Source: a bacterium
GTDB lineage: Bacteria; SM23-31; JAUVVT01
Assembly (NCBI GenBank): GCA_030616165.1
Contig: JAUWXV010000033.1
Coordinates: 1 to 22,425 of the forward strand
Length of the DNA: 22,425 nt
Direction of reading: 5' to 3'
The notes below the pieces were generated by a model that did not search any database, had not been told where the DNA came from, and worked only from the letters and a program-made list of their open reading frames with translations. The translations under genes and the position numbers were made by a program. Shown piece after piece: positions 6,118 through 14,157 of the stretch (position 1 is its first letter; the number at the start of each line of letters is the position of its first letter).

Positions 6118-7422
6118 TCAGTTAAGCATATCCGAATCCTCATAATAAATAGGAGAAATGAGTATAAAATCGCCGAAGCCAGTTTCATCAATAAAAGTAT
6201 ATGTCCTATTTCTGTGATAATAATACCATATTTCATAAGGTGGCGAACGATAAGTATCAAAAGCCTGTTTGTAAGTATAGTCAGGTGCCCCCATGATAAC
6301 ATAAATGTATCCTCGGTCTGTCATCCATCCATCAGGTCTCCTTGAAGAAGAAAAACTCTTTATAGCAAAGCTTATTCTCCGATAATATTCAATCATCTTT
6401 TCATTTCCGTTTACTCCAGGAGAGGGATCTTTCTTATCCCAAAACTCTTTGAATGCTGCAAATTTCTCATACCCCTTATTCTTTTTTATTTTTTTTATCT
6501 CATTACCGGATGCAATATATTTCATCTGGTCGACTGCTTTATCAAAATCCTTGATTAATCCCGGAAGCCCTTCCCATGCTACTGAAAATGAAGCAGTTGT
6601 TTTATCAATATTTTTATCCTGTTCAATCTGATAAACAATGATATATCTCCCCATTTCAAGGTTTAAATCTTTAAGGTCAGTATAAAAATAATCGTACTTC
6701 TTGTTCTTTTTCAAAGAAATATTCCCTCTCTTTACAAGTGTAGTATCCTTACTTAATTCATCTAATACATTAAATTTTATAGAAAGTTCTTTATTTTCAT
6801 CTGGCATGTACATCTCGAAGTAAACATAAAAATTCTCCTCATTCACTGCAATATTATTAACAGATACGGGAAATAATTTAACAATATTATTAGGTAAAAA
6901 TTCAATCCTGTTTAAAAATAGCAAATTGCTGATATTTACAGTCTTATCATTAAACTTTTTAACTTCTAAAGGCATTTTCCCTTTAGAAATATTACCGGAA
7001 TTTTTATCAGTGAATATTATTTCAATTTCATATTTTTTTGGATTAATTTCAAAAGAATTTTCCCACAAGTAAAAGATTGAATCCGATTTTGTCTCCTCAA
7101 ACTCCACAACTGAAAATGAATTCTCAAAAGACTTATCTAATATTAAATTATCACCATCCCACAGAACTATATTTACTTCAGAGGTAGATTCAAAATAATC
7201 TTCATTCTTTATAAACAACAAATCATTATAAGGAACCTCCAAAAATATTCTCAATCCACTTTTGCTGAAATCATTTTTTACTGGATAATTAAAAAAATGA
7301 TAATAAACTTTTGGAGCAAACTCTGACTCTGATTTCAAGACTTCTGTATGCAAAAAAAATAATGAAATCATAAAACATATCGTTAACAAAGTCTTATAAA
7401 ATTTTTTAATCATAAAATACAT
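6118..7422 (-). CDS. Exported GWxTD-domain protein
   Basis: The 434-aa protein has an N-terminal signal sequence (hydrophobic about 10-25, after MYFMIKKFYK). A long beta-rich region follows, and then a C-terminal GWxTD domain (about 285-434) with the signature GWMTDRGYIYVIMGAPD (365-381) and a PYEIWYYY strand (395-402). The GWxTD domain is known mainly from Bacteroidota, Acidobacteriota and related phyla, in secreted or periplasmic proteins. Its function is not established. It follows RimO after a 23-bp gap and is last before a terminator, so it is co-transcribed with rimO, though no functional link is evident. GAGG lies 11 nt before the first ATG, and the next ATG is three codons on. Confidence 0.85.
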   Translation of the reverse strand: MYFMIKKFYKTLLTICFMISLFFLHTEVLKSESEFAPKVYYHFFNYPVKNDFSKSGLRIFLEVPYNDLLFIKNEDYFESTSEVNIVLWDGDNLILDKSFENSFSVVEFEETKSDSIFYLWENSFEINPKKYEIEIIFTDKNSGNISKGKMPLEVKKFNDKTVNISNLLFLNRIEFLPNNIVKLFPVSVNNIAVNEENFYVYFEMYMPDENKELSIKFNVLDELSKDTTLVKRGNISLKKNKKYDYFYTDLKDLNLEMGRYIIVYQIEQDKNIDKTTASFSVAWEGLPGLIKDFDKAVDQMKYIASGNEIKKIKKNKGYEKFAAFKEFWDKKDPSPGVNGNEKMIEYYRRISFAIKSFSSSRRPDGWMTDRGYIYVIMGAPDYTYKQAFDTYRSPPYEIWYYYHRNRTYTFIDETGFGDFILISPIYYEDSDMLN

Positions 7423-7445
7423 AATATATAATTCCTCTCTATATA

Positions 7446-8720
7446 TTATAATTCTCCAAAAATATCATATTCTTCAGCATCTTTAATTTCTACTTCAACA
7501 AGATTTCCTGGTTCAATTTCACCTTTAATTATAACAGAATTATCTATCTCAGGAGCGTCTTTTTCTGTTCTCCCTATTGAGATACAATCTCTAAAATCAA
7601 AGGAATCAACTAAAACATTTAGTTTTTTACTAATTAACTCCCTGTTCTTTTTCAAAGAAATTCCACCCTGAAGCATCATTATTTCCTGGTATCTCTCTTC
7701 CTTAATCTTTTCGGGGATATGATTTTTTCTTTCATAAGCATCAGTCCCCTTTTCCTTAGAATATTTAAAAACTCCAAGCCTATCGAACTCTGCTTCTTTG
7801 ACAAAGTTATACAGTTCATTAAAATCCTTTTCAGTCTCTCCGGGATAACCCACAATAAATGTTGTTCTTAATGCAGTCTCAGGCATATTAGATTTTATTT
7901 TTTCAAGGAGGTTAATTATCCCCTTTTTTGAAATCTTCCTCCTCATATCTTTAAGAATTTTATCTGAAATATGCTGAAGTGGAATATCGAGGTATCTGCA
8001 TACCTTTCCAGTCGAAGAAATATCTTTCAATATTTTTTCGCTCAATCTTGCTGGATGCAAATACATTATTCTTAACCACTCAATATCTTCTATTTTATCC
8101 AGCCCTGTTAAAATATACCCTAAATCAAAACCATTTTCAAGGTCTTTCCCATAACTCGCAGTATCTTCAGCAACAAGGATAAGTTCCTTTACGCCCGATT
8201 CTGCCAATTTTTGTGCCTCTTCAAATATATCTTCTGGATATCTGCTTCTGTATCTTCCTCTTATTTTAGGAACCATGCAATAACTGCAGTCGGAATCACA
8301 ACCCTCTGATATTTTAATATACGCAAAATGTTTGAAATATGAAAATCTTCTTTTATAATTTTCAAAATCCCCTTCAATTTTGAAATGGGATGCAATTTCA
8401 GGAAACTTCTCAACTCCGTAAAAATAATCTACTTCTGATATCAGGTTTTTTAATTTTTCTTCATCTCTTTCTACAAGACATCCAAAAACAATGAGTTCCT
8501 TAAGTTTTCCATTCCTTTTCAGTTTTGCTACTTTAAATATCTCATCCAATGATTCCTGTTCTGCACTTTTAATAAATCCGCACGTATTTATTAAAACAGT
8601 ATCAGCCTCTTCAGGATTTGCCGTAAATATATAATCACCCCTGCTTATAATTTCTGCCGTTATCTCAGAATCAACTGTATTCCTCGGACAGCCAAGTGTT
8701 ATTAAACTAACTTTTCTCAC
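7446..8720 (-). CDS. rimO: Ribosomal protein S12 methylthiotransferase RimO
   Basis: This is a 424-aa radical SAM enzyme that adds a methylthio group to a conserved aspartate of ribosomal protein S12. The N-terminal UPF0004 domain has its three cluster cysteines (Cys11 in TLGCPRNTVDSE, Cys47 in NTCGF, Cys81 in FGCLV). The radical SAM motif is GCDSDCSYC (Cys141, Cys145, Cys148). A TRAM-like domain ends the protein (about 362-424). The CPRN-VDSE text fits RimO (CPKN-VDSE) and argues against MiaB or MtaB. The start is GTG at 8718-8720, with AGGA about 10 nt upstream. The 231 bp upstream, after ftsY, may hold its own promoter. Confidence 0.95.
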   Translation of the reverse strand: MRKVSLITLGCPRNTVDSEITAEIISRGDYIFTANPEEADTVLINTCGFIKSAEQESLDEIFKVAKLKRNGKLKELIVFGCLVERDEEKLKNLISEVDYFYGVEKFPEIASHFKIEGDFENYKRRFSYFKHFAYIKISEGCDSDCSYCMVPKIRGRYRSRYPEDIFEEAQKLAESGVKELILVAEDTASYGKDLENGFDLGYILTGLDKIEDIEWLRIMYLHPARLSEKILKDISSTGKVCRYLDIPLQHISDKILKDMRRKISKKGIINLLEKIKSNMPETALRTTFIVGYPGETEKDFNELYNFVKEAEFDRLGVFKYSKEKGTDAYERKNHIPEKIKEERYQEIMMLQGGISLKKNRELISKKLNVLVDSFDFRDCISIGRTEKDAPEIDNSVIIKGEIEPGNLVEVEIKDAEEYDIFGEL

Positions 8721-8951
8721 TTGAATAATTTCCTGAAAAAAATTGCATTAATCTTTTTTAAACTTAGAATGTTTTTTCAACTTCATTTATTAGCACAATT
8801 ATCATACCATATTTCTATAATATTAAACTCAAAAAAGATGAAAATAATTCCAATTTTTTTTAAAAAACTATATAATCTGAATTATTCAGGATAAAGATTC
8901 AAAAAACATATTTATCTTTTTAGAGGATTCGTCTTGCCAAATCCTTATGGA
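8721..8951. other. Intergenic gap between ftsY and rimO with a weak promoter candidate
   Basis: No gene is seen. On the minus strand an extended -10-like element TGGTATGAT (8801-8809) lies about 80 bp before the rimO start. TTGAGT (8827-8832) is 20 bp further up, too far for a standard -35, so this is only a possibility. A 13-bp odd palindrome, CTGAATTATTCAG, occurs at 8877-8889. Confidence 0.25.
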
Positions 8952-9872
8952 TTAAAAACTAAATAAAGCTTCTACAAACCTTTTTGGTTCAAAAATTTCG
9001 AGGTCAGATATATCCTCACCAATTCCGATATATTTAACCGGAAGACCCAATTCAAGTTTTATGGGTATAATTACTCCTCCTTTAGCAGTTCCATCAAGTT
9101 TTGTAAGGACGATTCCTGTTACCTTTGTTGCTTTAAGAAATTCTTTTGCCTGATTTATAGCATTTTGACCCATATTAGCATCAAGGATTAGCAATACCTC
9201 GTGGGGGGCATCCGGAATTATCTTTGCTATAACTCTTTTAACTTTTTTTAGTTCTTCCATCAAATTCACCTTTGTATGCATTCTCCCGGCTGTATCTATA
9301 ATAAGCACATCAACATTCCTCGACAAAGCAGCTTTCACAGAATCATAAACTACCGCAGCCGGGTCTGCACCCTGCTGAGTCCCGATTAAATCAACATTTG
9401 CCCTCTTTCGCCATATATCAAGCTGCTCAACCGCTGCCGCTCTATAAGTATCAGCAGCAGCAACTAAAACATCTTTGTCAGAATTTTTATAACAATATGC
9501 AAGTTTACCTATTGTAGTTGTTTTTCCTGTCCCGTTAACTCCTACAACAAGGATTATCCATGGTTTCTTTCCTAACTTTTCTTCTTGAAATGATTCACTA
9601 TTCTCCAGCATCTTGAGTATCTCTTCTTTAAGGAATAAAAATAAATTGTCTGAATCACATTCTTTATTTACTCTAAATTTTTCCTTGATATTTTCAATTA
9701 TACTCATACTTGCAGAGAAGCCAATATCCCCCTCAATTAAAATCTGCTCAATATTTTCAAGAATCTCCTCATCAATCTTTCTTTTTTTACCAAGAATCCC
9801 AATTATTCTGCTTAAAAATCCCTTTCTGGTCTTGGAAAGGCTATCTTTCAGTTTTTCAAACTCATTCTTCAT
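8952..9872 (-). CDS. ftsY: Signal recognition particle receptor FtsY
   Basis: This 306-aa SRP-family GTPase docks SRP-ribosome complexes at the inner membrane. A short N-terminal amphipathic/basic stretch (1-35) replaces the long acidic A region of E. coli FtsY, as in many non-proteobacterial homologues. The N domain follows (about 35-95), then the G domain with P-loop GVNGTGKT (111-118), DTYRAAAVEQL (141-151), DTAGRMHT (193-200) and TKLDGTAKGG (257-266). The conserved C-terminus is DLEIFEPKRFVEALF. The FtsY-type P-loop GVNGTGKTTT, a C-terminus ending soon after FVEALF, and the absence of an M domain separate it from Ffh. It follows pgsA after 19 bp. Confidence 0.96.
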   Translation of the reverse strand: MKNEFEKLKDSLSKTRKGFLSRIIGILGKKRKIDEEILENIEQILIEGDIGFSASMSIIENIKEKFRVNKECDSDNLFLFLKEEILKMLENSESFQEEKLGKKPWIILVVGVNGTGKTTTIGKLAYCYKNSDKDVLVAAADTYRAAAVEQLDIWRKRANVDLIGTQQGADPAAVVYDSVKAALSRNVDVLIIDTAGRMHTKVNLMEELKKVKRVIAKIIPDAPHEVLLILDANMGQNAINQAKEFLKATKVTGIVLTKLDGTAKGGVIIPIKLELGLPVKYIGIGEDISDLEIFEPKRFVEALFSF

Positions 9873-9891
9873 TATAAAAAATATCCTACAA

Positions 9892-10428
9892 TTAAACTTT
9901 CGGCTTAACAGTGTCCTTTTGCAACCTCAAAAAAAGACGCCCGTAAGAAATCAAAGAAAGTATTATGAAAAATGTTCCTAAGTAAACCAAAGGCAGTTTC
10001 ATAAAATCCCAGTCTATAATATATACTCCGGCAGACGAAACAAGAATATTAATAGTAATCTTTCCGATAATGTTTGATTGAATTACCTGTCCTCTTTTCT
10101 TTATAAAAATAGAATTAAAAATGCAAATTATCAAATCCCTACCAATAATCAAAGATGCAAACCATATAGGAAAATTCCTTTTTATTACAAGAAAAACCAC
10201 TATTACCCCAATAAATATTTTATCAGCAAGAGGGTCTAATACTTTCCCCGTTATTGATATCTGTTTAAACCTTCTTGCAAAATATCCATCAAAATAATCA
10301 GTCAGTACCGCTGCGACTATTAAGCAAAATGCTATTAAATAATCTATGAAATATCCCCTATTTAAAAAATATATAACAGGAATAACCAGAAGAGCCCGAA
10401 TTATACTTAAAATATTTGCTATTGACAT
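9892..10428 (-). CDS. pgsA: CDP-alcohol phosphatidyltransferase, likely PgsA
   Basis: The 178-aa integral membrane enzyme carries the full CDP-alcohol phosphotransferase motif D-x2-DG-x2-AR-x8-G-x3-D-x3-D at Asp44, Asp47-Gly48, Ala51-Arg52, Gly61, Asp65 and Asp69. Size and text (SIANILSIIRALLVIPVIYF) fit phosphatidylglycerophosphate synthase, which makes PGP from CDP-diacylglycerol and glycerol-3-phosphate. Another CDP-alcohol transferase (for example archaetidyl-type) cannot be excluded by eye, and this matters given the neighbouring geranylgeranyl-reductase-like gene. The next gene after 19 bp is ftsY. The ATG at 10426-10428 has no visible Shine-Dalgarno. Confidence 0.85.
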   Translation of the reverse strand: MSIANILSIIRALLVIPVIYFLNRGYFIDYLIAFCLIVAAVLTDYFDGYFARRFKQISITGKVLDPLADKIFIGVIVVFLVIKRNFPIWFASLIIGRDLIICIFNSIFIKKRGQVIQSNIIGKITINILVSSAGVYIIDWDFMKLPLVYLGTFFIILSLISYGRLFLRLQKDTVKPKV

Positions 10429-10459
10429 TGTTAAGCAGTTAATTATTAATTAAATTGGT

Positions 10460-10487
10460 CTAGGGCGACCTATCAGGTCAACCTTAC
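10460..10487. repeat. Degenerate REP-like palindrome
   Basis: GACCT-ATC-AGGTC (10467-10479) is a perfect 5-bp stem. It extends outward imperfectly as TAGGGC on the left and AACCTTA on the right. The TAGGG head and 3-nt loop match the plan of the palindromes at 96-173 and 6067-6093, so this may be a decayed copy. Confidence 0.35.
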
Positions 10488-10503
10488 ACTAAAATTATAA
10501 ACA

Positions 10504-10520
10504 CTAATTCTTTGAATTAG
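10504..10520. terminator. Weak hairpin after the reductase gene
   Basis: CTAATTC-TTT-GAATTAG is a perfect 7-bp stem 23 bp past the reductase stop. On the minus strand no U-run follows, so termination would be weak. It may act only as an mRNA-end or processing structure. Confidence 0.3.
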
Positions 10521-10542
10521 AATTTTCAAGTAATTAAAAATT

Positions 10543-11712
10543 TCATTTAAATACTTTTATAGCGTCGATTACAATTGGAGGATATTTTTTTAATGCACTA
10601 ATAAAAATATCTTTCAATGTTAATTTTTCAGGTGGAATTTCGCTCAACACTCTGGCAAGTCTGTTAAGAGTTCTGTCAGATAGTCTAAAGACCACCTTTT
10701 TTATTCTATAGCATCTTTTGTTTATTTCACCCACAGAATTGTTCCATTCTTGAGGATATTTCTTTAGCATTTTTTCAGTAACATCTCCCTTTATAACAGC
10801 CTCCGCAGCTATTCTTCCTGCAATTCTGCCTGCTTTCATAGCGTTTATAATTCCCCCGCCGGTAATCGGATTAGCCTGATGGGCTGCATCTCCAACAAGC
10901 ATCAGACCATTATTAACAATTTTATTTAACGGGGAAGCGCAGGGAATACCACCTGCTATCCTTGTGAGTATAGAAGCATCGGGAAAATGGTTTTTAAGAA
11001 ACTCATCAAGGTAAACAAGTGGTGATTTATTTTTTGAATAAATTCCTGAAATTCCAACACCAACATTTGCAATATATTTGTTTTTCGGAAAAACCCATGC
11101 GTATCCACCGGGAGCAATATTTTTCCCAAAATAAAAGTCGCTGAAACTCGAATCGATTCTTTTACTGGAAATTGTAACCTGAGCACAGCTCTCTATATCA
11201 CGAAGGATCGTATTAGATTTTATTCCACACCATCTTCCTACTCTTGATTCTACACCATCTGCTCCGATGACAATTTTTGACCTTATAGAGAACTTTTTTC
11301 CAAGATATTCTGCAGTTACCCCTTTTACATTTCCATCTTCCATAATAATTCCATTCGCATACATTCGAGTCATTATTTCAGTCCCCTTTTCCGCAGCCAT
11401 TCCTGCAAGCATATAGTCAAATACCCTTCTATCAAGAATATAACAGCATTCTCTCTCTTTTAATGTTACTTTACTTCCATCGGGGGCTACAAGTCTGAAA
11501 GTACTTATCTTATTAACAGCCCATCTCGGGTCAGGTTCCATAAATTCCTTTAAACCTGCCTCACCAACACCTTCTGCACACCTCACAGGAAATCCAATAT
11601 CCCGCCTTTTATCTAATAAAAGGACCTTCACACCTTTAGACGCCGCATAAAAAGCAGAAGTTGAACCTGCAGGTCCACCACCAACTATTATTATATCATA
11701 CTCTTCTTTCAT
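10543..11712 (-). CDS. Geranylgeranyl-reductase-family FAD-dependent oxidoreductase
   Basis: The 389-aa flavoprotein has the FAD-binding GxGxxG (VGGGPAGS, 10-17), CAEGV (45-49) where family members carry a conserved cysteine, and YILDRRVFD (91-99). It also has YAWVFPKNKYIANVGVG (204-220), matching the YxWxFP...GxG motif of archaeal geranylgeranyl reductases, and GDAAHQANPITGGGI (274-288). Family members hydrogenate isoprenoid double bonds: archaeal lipid chains, the menaquinone tail (MenJ-like) or chlorophyll phytol. Its ATG lies inside the end of an upstream 2x[4Fe-4S] ferredoxin gene (17-bp overlap), so the ferredoxin is the likely electron donor. pgsA lies 114 bp downstream. The substrate cannot be read from sequence: partial saturation of quinone or polyprenyl chains is the conservative guess, and ether-lipid chains are the exciting one. 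Confidence 0.85.
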   Translation of the reverse strand: MKEEYDIIIVGGGPAGSTSAFYAASKGVKVLLLDKRRDIGFPVRCAEGVGEAGLKEFMEPDPRWAVNKISTFRLVAPDGSKVTLKERECCYILDRRVFDYMLAGMAAEKGTEIMTRMYANGIIMEDGNVKGVTAEYLGKKFSIRSKIVIGADGVESRVGRWCGIKSNTILRDIESCAQVTISSKRIDSSFSDFYFGKNIAPGGYAWVFPKNKYIANVGVGISGIYSKNKSPLVYLDEFLKNHFPDASILTRIAGGIPCASPLNKIVNNGLMLVGDAAHQANPITGGGIINAMKAGRIAGRIAAEAVIKGDVTEKMLKKYPQEWNNSVGEINKRCYRIKKVVFRLSDRTLNRLARVLSEIPPEKLTLKDIFISALKKYPPIVIDAIKVFK

Positions 11713-11875
11713 TTTCTTTTATCGCTTCAAACGGACAAACATATATACATAACTTGCAGTTTGTACATCCATCAAGGATTTTTATACTCGTCTCTTTCAA
11801 TTCTATCACATTCGGCACGCAAACAGAGACACAAACCCCGCAGTAATCACACCTTTCTTCGATTAAGTAAATCAT
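11696..11875 (-). CDS. 2x[4Fe-4S] ferredoxin coupled to the reductase
   Basis: This 59-aa protein is too short for common ORF cut-offs but unmistakable. It has two complete cluster motifs: Cys9-x2-Cys12-x2-Cys15-x3-Cys19, with VP following, and Cys37-x2-Cys40-x2-Cys43-x3-Cys47-Pro. The text is MIYLIEERCDYCGVCVSVC at the start and CTNCKLCIYVCPFEAI in the second half. It starts at ATG 11873-11875 and stops at 11696-11698, overlapping the reductase start (11712) by 17 bp, so the two are translationally coupled. In Methanosarcina a ferredoxin encoded next to geranylgeranyl reductase feeds it electrons, and the same layout here suggests the same job. It lies 73 bp after the NSS transporter gene. 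Confidence 0.93.
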   Translation of the reverse strand: MIYLIEERCDYCGVCVSVCVPNVIELKETSIKILDGCTNCKLCIYVCPFEAIKENERRV

Positions 11876-11948
11876 GCCATCTCATAAATTTTAATAATAC
11901 AAGCAAAACAAAAGAACTATAATATCCACAATTCTCATTAAGACTTTA

Positions 11949-13319
11949 TCAGAAAAAACTGGATTTAATAAGATTTAAAATAATTAATAATACGGCAATT
12001 GGAGAGACGAATTTGATTAAAAAATGCCATAATACCCTTGACTTAAATTTAGGATTCCCATTAGCAATCTCCTGTGATGCCCTGTGGACTCCCCATCGCC
12101 ATCCAACGAAAACTGCTATGAATAAGCAGCCGATGGAAAGAGCATAACTCCCAAAAACTGTACTCATAAACGAGAGAAAATCTCCACCATAATATGGGAG
12201 TTTTGTAAAAAATTTTACTATACCTCCAGAAAGAGCGGAGGGTATAGCGAGCAAAAATGATATAATTGAAGCACCGACGGTCGCCCTCTTGCGGGACCAT
12301 CCCCTTTCTTCAATAATATAAGCCACCACAACCTCAAGTAGTGAAATTGTAGAAGTTAATGCCGCTATGACAAGAAGAATAAAGAATGCTGTTCCAAAGT
12401 AGGTACCGCCGGGAATCTTGGAAAATATCGAAGGAATGACCACAAAAACCAGGTCCGGTCCCTCGTTAGGAGCCAAACCCATCGCAAATAACGCTGGAAA
12501 TATTGCAAGACCTGCTATAAAAGCAATTAAAGTATCAAAAAGACATACGTAGGAAACAGAAGTAACAAGATTATCCTTTTTAGATAGATAGCTTCCATAA
12601 GTAATCATTGTACCCATACCAAGACTCAACGAAAAAAATGCCTGTCCAAGTGCATTCATAAATGTAGAACCTGTAACCTTGCTAAAATCGGGTTTCATAT
12701 AGAAATTCAACCCCTCTAAAGAACCCTTGAGGGTTAATGACCTGATTACAAGAAAAATAAGTAAAAATAACAATATCGGCATCAATGTCTTTGACCATCT
12801 CTCTATTCCCTCTTCCACACCTTTATATACTATTATTCCATTCACAAAAAGAAACAGCGATAGACATAATAAACTTGAGATTGGATTAGAAGCGAATTCA
12901 CCGAATATTAGTTTTGTCTGCTGTGCAGTTTGAACATTCCTAAACGCTCCAAACAATGTCTCAAAAATATATCCAAGTGCGTAGCCTGCAACCACGCTGT
13001 AAAACGAAAGAATCGCAAAACCTGAAATTACACCCAAAATTCCAACATATTTCCAGTGTGTTTTAGGTGCAAGTTTTTTAAATGCACCAACCGGATTTCT
13101 CTGTGTATTCCTTCCAATTGAAACCTCAGCAAGCATTACCGGAAATCCAATCAAAAGGACAAAAAACATATATATAAAAACAAATGCCGCCCCTCCATTT
13201 TCACCGGTTAAATAGGGAAAACGCCATATATTTCCCAAACCTATTGCCGACCCCGATGCCGCAGCTATAAAACCTATCTTGGAACGCCACAATCCTCTAT
13301 TATTTATATTATCATTCAT
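11949..13319 (-). CDS. Sodium-dependent transporter of the NSS (SNF) family
   Basis: The 456-aa membrane protein carries the NSS signature in the first, unwound helix: GSAIGLGNIWRFPYLTGENGG (23-43). About eleven hydrophobic segments follow, the usual number for bacterial members such as MhsT and TnaT. The family couples Na+ (sometimes Cl-) entry to uptake of amino acids or other small amines. The substrate cannot be told from sequence. The start ATG (13317-13319) lacks a clear Shine-Dalgarno. It lies 53 bp after the DUF5683-like gene and 73 bp before the ferredoxin, so it is probably co-transcribed with both, without a functional link that I can see. Confidence 0.93.
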   Translation of the reverse strand: MNDNINNRGLWRSKIGFIAAASGSAIGLGNIWRFPYLTGENGGAAFVFIYMFFVLLIGFPVMLAEVSIGRNTQRNPVGAFKKLAPKTHWKYVGILGVISGFAILSFYSVVAGYALGYIFETLFGAFRNVQTAQQTKLIFGEFASNPISSLLCLSLFLFVNGIIVYKGVEEGIERWSKTLMPILLFLLIFLVIRSLTLKGSLEGLNFYMKPDFSKVTGSTFMNALGQAFFSLSLGMGTMITYGSYLSKKDNLVTSVSYVCLFDTLIAFIAGLAIFPALFAMGLAPNEGPDLVFVVIPSIFSKIPGGTYFGTAFFILLVIAALTSTISLLEVVVAYIIEERGWSRKRATVGASIISFLLAIPSALSGGIVKFFTKLPYYGGDFLSFMSTVFGSYALSIGCLFIAVFVGWRWGVHRASQEIANGNPKFKSRVLWHFLIKFVSPIAVLLIILNLIKSSFF

Positions 13320-13372
13320 CTATAAATACCCACTATTTTCATCATAACATCAGAACACGAAAGAGTTATACT

Positions 13373-13891
13373 TTAAAATCTTACAAGTAAATTTAGATAA
13401 ACATATCCATTATTAAAACCGCCAAAAGAGATATCCATATTTTCGTTAAACCTGTCGAGATATGCATCGACATACGCATCAACAGCACTTAACCCAAGAA
13501 CAAATACAAACCACCATTGAAGTGTATTTCTTCTTTTTCTGTATTTAACCTCCTTTGTATTATTAAATTTTTTATTATTATCATAAATGGAATATATTAA
13601 TATCCCTTCTCCAGCGGCAGCCAGCAAAGCTTTCACTTTTTTTCCATTATAAATCTGTCCCAGACCGGGTATCAAAAGTGACCTAACAGACGCTCCTATC
13701 GGAGATTTTGTCTGCAGAGTGTCATTATTATTTGAAATATTTTCATTTAACAAGGGACAAAATTTTACTTTAAAAAACTCAGCCTCTTGAGATAATGCCC
13801 TTTCTTTTAAAGAATCAATTCCTGTTATAAATATTAATAAAAAAATTAAATATAGAACTTTTTTAAAAACATAAACAGAAAATTTTCTCAC
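13373..13891 (-). CDS. DUF5683-like membrane protein
   Basis: The 172-aa protein has an N-terminal hydrophobic signal or anchor (about 10-24). A low-complexity stretch follows, then the typical core SLLIPGLGQIYNGK (71-84), a short membrane helix (about 87-103), and a second helix with VLGLSAVDAYVDAYLDRF (131-148). It ends in a beta-like stretch, DISFGGFNNGYVYLNLLVRF. This matches DUF5683 proteins of the Bacteroidota and relatives, whose function is unknown. The start is GTG (13889-13891) with only a distant AGG, and is moderately certain. It sits between the small membrane protein (32 bp) and the NSS transporter (53 bp). Confidence 0.75.
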   Translation of the reverse strand: MRKFSVYVFKKVLYLIFLLIFITGIDSLKERALSQEAEFFKVKFCPLLNENISNNNDTLQTKSPIGASVRSLLIPGLGQIYNGKKVKALLAAAGEGILIYSIYDNNKKFNNTKEVKYRKRRNTLQWWFVFVLGLSAVDAYVDAYLDRFNENMDISFGGFNNGYVYLNLLVRF

Positions 13892-13923
13892 AATAAAAAA
13901 TCAACCTTTTATTTCTATAAAAA

Positions 13924-14109
13924 CTAATTTTCGTCTTTCATATCTTTAAATTTAGCATCTTCAATATCATTTTCGTCAATATTAAAAGAAGATTTGTGTT
14001 TTTCCTTATTCTTAATCTTCCTTTTACCATCGTCCGATTTTAATAATATATTCTTGAAAAAGACATACAATAAATAAAATAATATTAAATAAAAAATAAA
14101 TCTAAACAT
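13924..14109 (-). CDS. Small single-span membrane protein
   Basis: The 61-aa protein has one N-terminal membrane helix (about 2-23, FRFIFYLILFYLLYVFFKNI), a lysine-rich middle (29-39), and an acidic tail with NDIEDAKFKDMKDEN (47-61). A hydrophobic anchor with a tail ending D-A-x-F-K/E-D/E is, to my recollection, a recurrent plan in small FCB-group proteins that lack a function. GGTGAT 5 nt before the ATG and tight spacing in the operon (48 bp after the kinase gene, 32 bp before the DUF5683-like gene) support it as real. Confidence 0.65.
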   Translation of the reverse strand: MFRFIFYLILFYLLYVFFKNILLKSDDGKRKIKNKEKHKSSFNIDENDIEDAKFKDMKDEN

Positions 14110-14157
14110 TGTATCACCAAAAACTTTCCTTTAATTCATATCTAAATTTGAGTTTAA

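Noticed and set aside
6060-6302. 80-aa minus-strand frame past the GWxTD stop
   Set aside because: It is another frame of the GWxTD gene and runs through the palindrome; it has no start signal or motif.
9613-9981. 122-aa plus-strand open frame spanning ftsY and pgsA ends
   Set aside because: It is antisense to two genes with complete catalytic motifs and has no motif of its own.
11661-11846. 61-aa plus-strand open frame
   Set aside because: It is antisense to the ferredoxin and the start of the reductase; its opposite strand carries two perfect [4Fe-4S] motifs.
11872-11880. Two-codon frame ATG-GCA-TGA overlapping the ferredoxin start on the minus strand
   Set aside because: It could be a minimal upstream ORF, but an overlap this short is expected by chance and has no other support.
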